From Halobacterium noricense (GTDB lineage: Archaea; Halobacteriota; Halobacteria; Halobacteriales; Halobacteriaceae): DNA of 64,000 bases. The translations under genes were made by a program, and so were the position numbers. A model generated the notes under the pieces. That model was not told the origin of the DNA. It worked only from the letters and a program-made list of their open reading frames with translations, and did no database searches. The DNA lies in NCBI RefSeq assembly GCF_021233435.1, contig NZ_CP089468.1, positions 682,001 to 746,000 on the forward strand, read 5' to 3'. This document shows, one piece after another, positions 59,062 through 64,000 of this stretch; the first letter of the stretch is position 1; every line of letters starts with the position of its first letter.

Positions 59062-59131
59062 CCCTCGTCTCGCGTCTTTTTCGCGGAGGCTCGTTCGGTA
59101 GTCTCGGATTCCCCGGTAGAGACTCCCCCGC

Positions 59132-59731
59132 TCAGAACCCCCAGCGGAGCCCGGACATGGTGCCGACGATGGCGACCATGAGCACGAGTTCGACGAGGCT
59201 CAGCATGCCGTACTTCTTGTTCAGGTCCGCGAGTCGCGCGTGGTCGGTGTCGTTGGCGGCGATTTCGTCGAACATTCCGGCCGTGAACGTGTGGAGCGGG
59301 CCGAATCCGAGCACGAGCAGCGCGGCGGCGAGCGCGACCGCCGCCCACAGCGACGGCGTCGGGGAGTCCCAGAGCCCCATCAGGCCGGCGAGGCCGACGC
59401 CGGAGCCGACGACGCCGAGCGACACCGGCTCCATGAGCAGGTTCATCTTCGGGACGAAGCCCTCCGCGAACTCCACGTTCGCCTCCTCGGAGAGGCTCCC
59501 CATGACCGGGCCCAGGACGACCGCGCCGAGCACCGCGGTGCCGAACCAGAACGCGCCGAGGAAGAGGTGGACGGTGAACATGATTTGGACGTCCCCGGAG
59601 AGGTAGCCCAGGACGGGCAGGACCAGGGGGACGGCGACGGCTCCGACCGCGAACGGTCGGGTGGCGGCGTCGGCCATCGTGCGGTAGCGTTCGCGTCTGT
59701 TCGCGGGTCGCTGTGCGTCGGTCAGTGACAT
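59132..59731 (-). CDS. Five-helix membrane protein (CopD/DUF2269-like)
   Basis: A 199-residue membrane protein with about five helices. FTVHLFLGAFWFGTAVLGAV has the His and Trp placement of CopD/DUF2269-type proteins, and HTFTAGMFDEIAAN follows later. Function unknown; electron transfer or copper handling is possible. Start ATG 59731 has a GGGGAG ribosome-site-like stretch upstream; ATG 59677 is an alternative. Confidence 0.7.
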   Translation of the reverse strand: MSLTDAQRPANRRERYRTMADAATRPFAVGAVAVPLVLPVLGYLSGDVQIMFTVHLFLGAFWFGTAVLGAVVLGPVMGSLSEEANVEFAEGFVPKMNLLMEPVSLGVVGSGVGLAGLMGLWDSPTPSLWAAVALAAALLVLGFGPLHTFTAGMFDEIAANDTDHARLADLNKKYGMLSLVELVLMVAIVGTMSGLRWGF

Positions 59732-59819
59732 TCGGTGGCTCCCCTCACAACGAGTCGTAACTCTGTTGACACTAAATAAGTGATGGGGTTGAAACAATTC
59801 GTGGAACGCCGCGAGCGCG

Positions 59820-59995
59820 TCAGTAGATGCGCTCGGTCGCGATTTCGGCACCCTCGGCGTCCGCGACGGTCGCGTCCCACTCGTCGGGGTCGACGCCCTC
59901 GCCGTCCTGGCGCTGCTCCCGGCGGTCGAGCAGTTCCGGCGGTCGGGGAGGCTGCCGGTGTGCGTCGTGCGAATCCAGTCGTCGTTCGCTGTCAT
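59820..59995 (-). pseudogene. MetE-like methyltransferase gene remnant (N-terminal fragment)
   Basis: From ATG 59995: MTANDDWIRTTHTGSLP, the opening of MetE-like cobalamin-independent methionine synthases. One missing C in a run of Cs then shifts the frame; the other frame continues PPELLDRREQRQDGEGVDPD and EWDATVADAEGAEIATERIY, and ends at a TGA. The rest of the gene (several hundred residues) is absent. Confidence 0.72.
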
Positions 59996-60167
59996 TAGAT
60001 ATTCACATAAGTAATAAATACGGGATAAAATATAATTCACAGTATTTACATCCGCGCCCTGGTCCGGAGTCGCTGACTGCTGAGCGCGCGTCGACTCCGC
60101 GACGAGCGCCGACGGCCGAAACACAGCTATTATTGCCACACGGCCGCCCGTTCCGAGTAGACGCTAC

Positions 60168-61385
60168 ATGGGTTTTCGCACTGCGCTCCGGCAGGAAGTG
60201 ACGGCATTATGGGGCGGCGGGAAGGGCGTCTCCCTCGTCGCCATCGCGACCGGCTGGGGGCTGCTGAACGGCGGGCGGATGGTCTACCCCGTCATCATCC
60301 CCTACCTCCAGACCGACTACGGGCTCTCCCTGACCGTGTCGGGCCTGCTCGTGACCGTGCTGTGGTTCTTCGCGGCAATCGGCCAACTCCCCGGTGGGAT
60401 GCTCGCCGACCGGTACGACGAGCGCGCGCTCATGGCCGTGAGCGCGGTCGTCGTCGCCGGGGCGCTCGGCCTCGTCGTCACGTCCTCGTCGCCGATCGTC
60501 CTGTTCGCGGCGACCGCCGTGTGGGGACTCGGCCACTCGCTGTACCCGATTGCCAGAATCACGATTCTCTCGAAGCTCTACACGCAGCGCCTCGGCAGCG
60601 CGCTCGGCGTCACGATGGCGACCGGCGACATCGGCCAGACCGTCCTCCCGCCGATTGCCGCCGCGCTCGCCGCCGCCGTCGCGTGGCAGGCCGGCCTCGG
60701 CTTCGTCGCGCCGCTCCTCGTCGTCGCCGGGATTCTCGTCTACGCCACGTCACCGAGCCGGGACGACGGGACAGACGCCGGGACGGACTCGGGGAGCACG
60801 CAGTCGCTGCGGGACGCCGTCGACGTCCTCGCGGAACTCCGGACGCCGGAAATCGGGTTCATGACGGTCATCCTCTTCCTCTACATGTTCGTCTGGCAGT
60901 CGTTCACCGCGTTCTACCCGACCTACCTCACGTCGGTGAAAGACCTCTCCACCCAGCAGGCGAGCGTGCTCTTCGGGTTCTTCTTCGCGGTCGGCGTGCT
61001 CGTCAAGCCGCTGGCCGGCGCGGCCTACGACCGCATCGGGATGCGCCGCTCGCTCATCGGGATTCTGCTGCCGGCCGCCGCGGGCTTCCTCCTGTTGCCC
61101 GTCGTCTCCGGCATCTGGCCGCTCGTCGGCATCACCGCGCTCGTCAGCACGATGCTCGGCACCGGCGCCGTCACGCAGTCGTTCCTCGCCGAAGCGTTCT
61201 CCGAGGCGACCCAAGGCACCGGCCTCGGCGTCATCCGCACGCTCACCGCGTCGCTGGCCGCCGCCGGCCCGGTCGTCTTCGGCGTCGTCGGCGACCACGG
61301 CTACTTCGACGAAGGCTACGTCTTCCTCGCGGTCGTGATGGCCGTCGTCATCGCGCTCACGTACCGGATGCCAGAATCGACGTGA
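60168..61385 (+). CDS. MFS transporter
   Basis: A 405-residue transporter with 12 helices: MVYPVIIPYLQTDYGLSLTV in helix 1 to 2 region, GGMLADRYDERALM as motif A, and a soluble acidic loop between the halves (DDGTDAGTDSGSTQ). Substrate unknown; it resembles the nitrate/drug/oxalate-like MFS groups. An AT-rich promoter region lies upstream (60000-60140). Confidence 0.87.
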   Translation: MGFRTALRQEVTALWGGGKGVSLVAIATGWGLLNGGRMVYPVIIPYLQTDYGLSLTVSGLLVTVLWFFAAIGQLPGGMLADRYDERALMAVSAVVVAGALGLVVTSSSPIVLFAATAVWGLGHSLYPIARITILSKLYTQRLGSALGVTMATGDIGQTVLPPIAAALAAAVAWQAGLGFVAPLLVVAGILVYATSPSRDDGTDAGTDSGSTQSLRDAVDVLAELRTPEIGFMTVILFLYMFVWQSFTAFYPTYLTSVKDLSTQQASVLFGFFFAVGVLVKPLAGAAYDRIGMRRSLIGILLPAAAGFLLLPVVSGIWPLVGITALVSTMLGTGAVTQSFLAEAFSEATQGTGLGVIRTLTASLAAAGPVVFGVVGDHGYFDEGYVFLAVVMAVVIALTYRMPEST

Positions 61386-61905
61386 GAGCAGGTGTGCGTC
61401 GTCCGTCGAATTCGAGGATTCAGATAGTACACGCTGTCGTTGTTACTCATGGATTCGTACACACGACTTCGCCCGCCGACGTATCCCGGGTCATTCAACG
61501 GGTGACTTCAGTCTGACTTCTCGCGTGTTGGGGTCAACGACCTGATTCGATGAGTGAGGCGCGACAAAGGATGCACACACGCTTCGCGGGTTCGAGTGCG
61601 GATTCAGGACAGTGATCTCTTGGCGTACTATGCCGTAACTTTGTGCGGAAACTCACTCTGGGAATTCGATAAACCTCAAAGTCCAGTATGACTACTTACT
61701 GAATTTGTTGCTCCGCTCTACCCGAATTATGTGTTATCACTTCTCCTCAAAAACACGCTACGAGAAATTGTCGGTTCCTGTCTTCACACCTTTCATATTC
61801 GCGCCTGACATATTGCCTCCACGGTACTATCCGCGAGATTGATTATAACAACAAGATTATTATCCCTGGCAGAGCCAGTTGGCATCAGCAACCGATTCCC
61901 AACCC
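61386..61905. other. Intergenic region with GC drop
   Basis: About 520 bases without a convincing gene. From about 61600 the base composition falls to AT-rich levels and stays so to the window end. A short minus-strand frame (61316-61498) has no supporting features. TTATAAC near 61843 is a plausible promoter of the next operon. Confidence 0.6.
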
Positions 61906-62157
61906 ATGTCCCCTGAAATCACTTTCGGGCCGGATGCTGCAGAAACTGTTCTGGAGCAGTTCGGGAAAACCACCGACGACGAGGATTATATTATTGACGA
62001 AGAGTCAGAGGAGCGCGAGAAGTCATACTACAAAGAGGAAGAGATTCATATTGAGGAGTTAGGTGGACTTATCGATGGGTCTGTTGGCCTAGTCAAAGAT
62101 GATTTCACAGAAATTCACGAGTATGTGAAGGACAAAGAATCAGACGGGGATGACTAA
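61906..62157 (+). CDS. Small acidic protein, first gene of AT-rich island operon
   Basis: An 83-residue soluble protein, very acidic (EESEEREKSYYKEEEIHIEE) with a short hydrophobic middle (GGLIDGSVGLVKD). I do not recognise it. ATG 61906 is favoured; a TTG at 61879 would add nine residues. The next gene starts directly at its stop, so the two are coupled. Codon use is AT-rich, unlike the core genome. Confidence 0.6.
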   Translation: MSPEITFGPDAAETVLEQFGKTTDDEDYIIDEESEEREKSYYKEEEIHIEELGGLIDGSVGLVKDDFTEIHEYVKDKESDGDD

Positions 62158-63045
62158 ATGGAAGGGGTTTGGGACAAAGCTCGTCGGCTAGCTACAGATC
62201 AGATTCGCAGTGGAGATGTTGATTTGTCAACTATCGAGGAGCTGCGAATTGTGGAACGAGGAAGTGATAGACAACTTATTGACGTTAACCCATCTGAGAA
62301 TCTATTAAGCATAAATCTTGATGCTCTCGGGGAAGAGGATCGTCAGGGGATGCTTGATGGAATTGTTGCGGCCTTCGAGAGCCAGCAGCGCTTATTTGCT
62401 GGGGAACCAAACAAAGTCCGGTCTGCGACTAAGAAAGCACTCACAAGTAGCGACGTGCGAGAGGCTATTAACCAGTTCAGTCAGTTTCTTGACAGCGGCT
62501 ATCTGATGCTGGTCGAGGAAAGCTTAGTGCTCAACCAAGGCCAACTTGTGGAGCGGCTCCCTAATGACAAAGGTGATGACCTAAAGGAGGATATTGCAAG
62601 TACATTTGAGGATGATGTCACTGGTGGAAGTTTTGACCAAGCAATCACAGCTATCCACTTAGCAAGTTCAGGTCACCTTACTTCAGATGGTACTGTGGTT
62701 TCTATATTTGAACAACTGAATGATGAAACCGTAGACTATCATCGGATATTTTCTACTATCCTCAAGGAAAATCCATTTCTGCTTATGGTTGGACGCAGGA
62801 ACCGACGAGACCAAGACGAGCTCGTTGAGGCCTTCAAAAACAAAATGCGGCAAGCAGACCAATATCAGTTCAAGGTTCCGTTTATAGAGGGTCGCGCTGC
62901 CGGTGGTCGGAACAGGCAGGCTTTGGAAGAAGTGATTTTGACTGTTCAACGAGATGCATTAACACTGAACTATGACTGCGCTGTCAGAACCGGTGAGACG
63001 GTGTATCAGTTGTTCCCTGGGAGCTGGCAGGGAGATCGGAACTGA
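62158..63045 (+). CDS. Soluble 295-residue protein of unknown function, AT-rich island
   Basis: A largely helical protein (LSTIEELRIVERGSDRQL, INQFSQFLDSGYLMLVEESL, FSTILKENPFLLMVGRRNRR). No catalytic motif or known fold is obvious to me. It abuts the gene before and overlaps the gene after by one base. Its AT-rich codons indicate horizontal transfer. In operon with a small acidic and a membrane protein it could belong to a defence, conflict or membrane-associated system, but nothing here proves that. Confidence 0.7.
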   Translation: MEGVWDKARRLATDQIRSGDVDLSTIEELRIVERGSDRQLIDVNPSENLLSINLDALGEEDRQGMLDGIVAAFESQQRLFAGEPNKVRSATKKALTSSDVREAINQFSQFLDSGYLMLVEESLVLNQGQLVERLPNDKGDDLKEDIASTFEDDVTGGSFDQAITAIHLASSGHLTSDGTVVSIFEQLNDETVDYHRIFSTILKENPFLLMVGRRNRRDQDELVEAFKNKMRQADQYQFKVPFIEGRAAGGRNRQALEEVILTVQRDALTLNYDCAVRTGETVYQLFPGSWQGDRN

Positions 63046-63458
63046 TGGCCACCCGGAAACTGAACACCCTTCTTCGTGATGCGAATTATTTGCTAATCTT
63101 TCTTCCTCTAGCGAACCTCCTCTACGTCTTCTCACAAACTGGTGCGGAGTTGGAGTTATTCTTGACTTGTATTGCGGGTCTTGTTTGTGCATATTGGTTA
63201 AACTATACTGTCGGTATTCCGGACCCAGCTAAAACGACCTCAGATAACTCGGATCCAGGAGTGTTTGGGGTAATCTATCTCTTCTCGCTCCTTCTTTTGG
63301 CAGTTGCTTGGATATACAGTACATACCGTATTTACGAATATACTGGGGCGTCACGAATCTATGCCAATATATTCCTAATCTTCTCAATAGGGTGGCCGAT
63401 GCTTGTGAGTATTCATTATCTTTTGGACAGCTATATTGGTAGTGTTCAGATAAGCTGA
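63045..63458 (+). CDS. Four-helix membrane protein, C-terminus inside an IS end
   Basis: A 137-residue membrane protein with four helices (about residues 12-30, 35-52, 76-95, 104-128). The last residues before the stop, GSVQIS, are encoded by what looks like the IS end (from about 63439), so the original C-terminus was probably cut off by insertion. The remaining helices seem complete. Third gene of the AT-rich operon; the start overlaps the previous stop (TGATG). Confidence 0.65.
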   Translation: MATRKLNTLLRDANYLLIFLPLANLLYVFSQTGAELELFLTCIAGLVCAYWLNYTVGIPDPAKTTSDNSDPGVFGVIYLFSLLLLAVAWIYSTYRIYEYTGASRIYANIFLIFSIGWPMLVSIHYLLDSYIGSVQIS

Positions 63459-64000
63459 TTCCATGCGAAGCTGAAGGATCTGAGCCAATCGTCGGCGGTG
63501 GCTGCGTCGGCGTTGCTGAAACAGTTTGAGAACGATGAGGTTCGTCGTTTTATCTCTCGAAAGACACGTTCGACAGCATTCCGATTCCCATGTTTTTCAT
63601 ACTGGAATCGGAGGCCGTGTCGGTTGCAGGCGTCTTTCAGCGGGGGTGCGCCATCAACGAGAAACACGGCATCATCGACGTCGTGTTTCTCCCGGAGCTG
63701 TGCGAAAAACGAGCGAGCAATCACGTTCGTACGCGTCGGTTCAAGCTTTGTATGGAGTAATTTGTTTGTGTCGGGATCGACAGCAGCGTACAGCCAGTAT
63801 TGCTCGTTATTGAGTCGGATCACGGTTTCGTCAACCGCGACGTGATCCGGATTCCGTCCAGACTCGGGCTGTAGGTCGGCCTTGTGCACCCAATTATGAA
63901 CGGTGGATCGAGCTCGATTGACACCAAATATCTCAAGAATTGAGACAGTATTCGAAAGCGAGAGTCCAGCAAGATGGAGCTGAATACTGAGCTTCATCAG
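63439..64000 (-). mobile_element. IS6-type insertion sequence, incomplete at window end
   Basis: The element is read on the minus strand; its 3' boundary is placed at about 63439, where GGTAGTGTTCAGATAAGC resembles the terminal repeats of haloarchaeal IS6-type elements. The transposase stop lies seven bases inside. The other end is beyond the window, so terminal repeat and target duplication cannot be compared. Confidence 0.72.
63446..64000 (-). CDS. IS6-family transposase, N-terminal part beyond window
   Basis: At least 184 residues of a DDE transposase: HLAGLSLSNTVSILEIFGV, HVAVDETVIRLNNEQYWLYA with the first Asp, AVFLVDGAPPLKDACNRHG with the second, and RNAVERVFREIKRRTSSFSN with the Glu. 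It ends FSFAWNQLI. The ATG at 63997 probably is an internal Met, as haloarchaeal IS6 transposases have about 30 residues before this point, and the frame is open to the window edge. Confidence 0.9.
   Translation of the reverse strand: MMKLSIQLHLAGLSLSNTVSILEIFGVNRARSTVHNWVHKADLQPESGRNPDHVAVDETVIRLNNEQYWLYAAVDPDTNKLLHTKLEPTRTNVIARSFFAQLREKHDVDDAVFLVDGAPPLKDACNRHGLRFQYEKHGNRNAVERVFREIKRRTSSFSNCFSNADAATADDWLRSFSFAWNQLI

Noticed and set aside
61316-61498. 60-residue minus-strand frame after the MFS gene
   Set aside because: It overlaps the MFS 3' end, has no promoter and no recognisable composition.
1-64000. CRISPR array or cas genes
   Set aside because: No regularly spaced direct repeats and no Cas-like protein were seen anywhere in the window.
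1-64000. Replication origin
   Set aside because: No orc1/cdc6 gene and no cluster of origin-recognition-box repeats were found; PolB alone does not indicate an origin.

Overview
The window comes from the chromosome of an extremely halophilic archaeon (class Halobacteria). The evidence is very high GC with G/C at third codon positions, strongly acidic proteins, start codons lying about 25-30 bases after a TATA-like box (leaderless genes), twin-arginine lipoprotein signals, and typically haloarchaeal genes: PAN, Mre11-Rad50, an intein-bearing family B DNA polymerase, SufCBD with a ferritin-like protein, and a PilB/PilC pilus operon. The genus cannot be fixed from the sequence alone.

Layout. 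1-7.6 kb: a metallophosphoesterase cut by the window edge, an FAD oxidoreductase, threonine synthase, and a complete TAXI-type TRAP transporter (binding lipoprotein, DUF1850 protein, fused permease). 7.6-13.3 kb: a PQQ-repeat gene remnant, a DtxR-family regulator translationally coupled to a GDT1-type cation exporter behind a perfect palindrome, a LysE exporter, an HD protein, a 51-residue zinc finger, a wrecked receiver/histidine kinase gene, tRNA-Gln and an HNH nuclease. 13.3-18.3 kb: iron handling (SirR-like regulator, ferritin-like protein, SufD, SufB, SufC) and a dehydrogenase remnant. 18.3-29.3 kb: information processing (PolB with a 437-residue intein, Rad50, Mre11, PAN) mixed with small haloarchaeal proteins. 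29.4-40.5 kb: small conserved proteins, a bactofilin-like protein, a CNNM-type membrane protein, an Obg/YchF GTPase, a methyltransferase, UbiA, an aminotransferase, a luciferase-like oxidoreductase, a membrane histidine kinase, an HD protein and TatA.

40.5-44 kb: tRNA-Arg followed by nested hairpins, then a metal module: a CxxC winged-helix regulator and a heavy-metal P-type ATPase diverge from an intergenic region full of inverted repeats, and an HMA chaperone lies convergent at the far end. 44-52.7 kb: a type IV pilus operon (PilB, PilC and four pilin-like proteins) converging on another pilin-like gene; pilB carries an in-frame TGA. 52.7-61.4 kb: a phosphoribosyltransferase, a PemK/MazF-like toxin-antitoxin pair, a DyP peroxidase with a P19-like iron lipoprotein, regulator/membrane protein pairs, a CBS protein, a MetE-like remnant and an MFS transporter.

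61.6-64 kb: base composition shifts to AT-rich. Three tightly packed genes of unknown function (acidic 83 aa, soluble 295 aa, four-helix membrane 137 aa) end inside an IS6-type insertion sequence that runs off the window. This is the clearest accessory island.

Points most worth a second look: hairpin-forming in-frame insertions at the ATPase N-box of two histidine kinase genes, whose stems differ between copies yet stay complementary; the three-gene island fused to the IS end; the TGA inside pilB; the nested dyads at the metal ATPase; the palindrome governing the DtxR-GDT1 pair; the toxin-antitoxin pair; and two fold-back elements. Several decayed genes (PQQ, kinase, SDR, MetE-like) suggest ongoing gene loss between conserved blocks.
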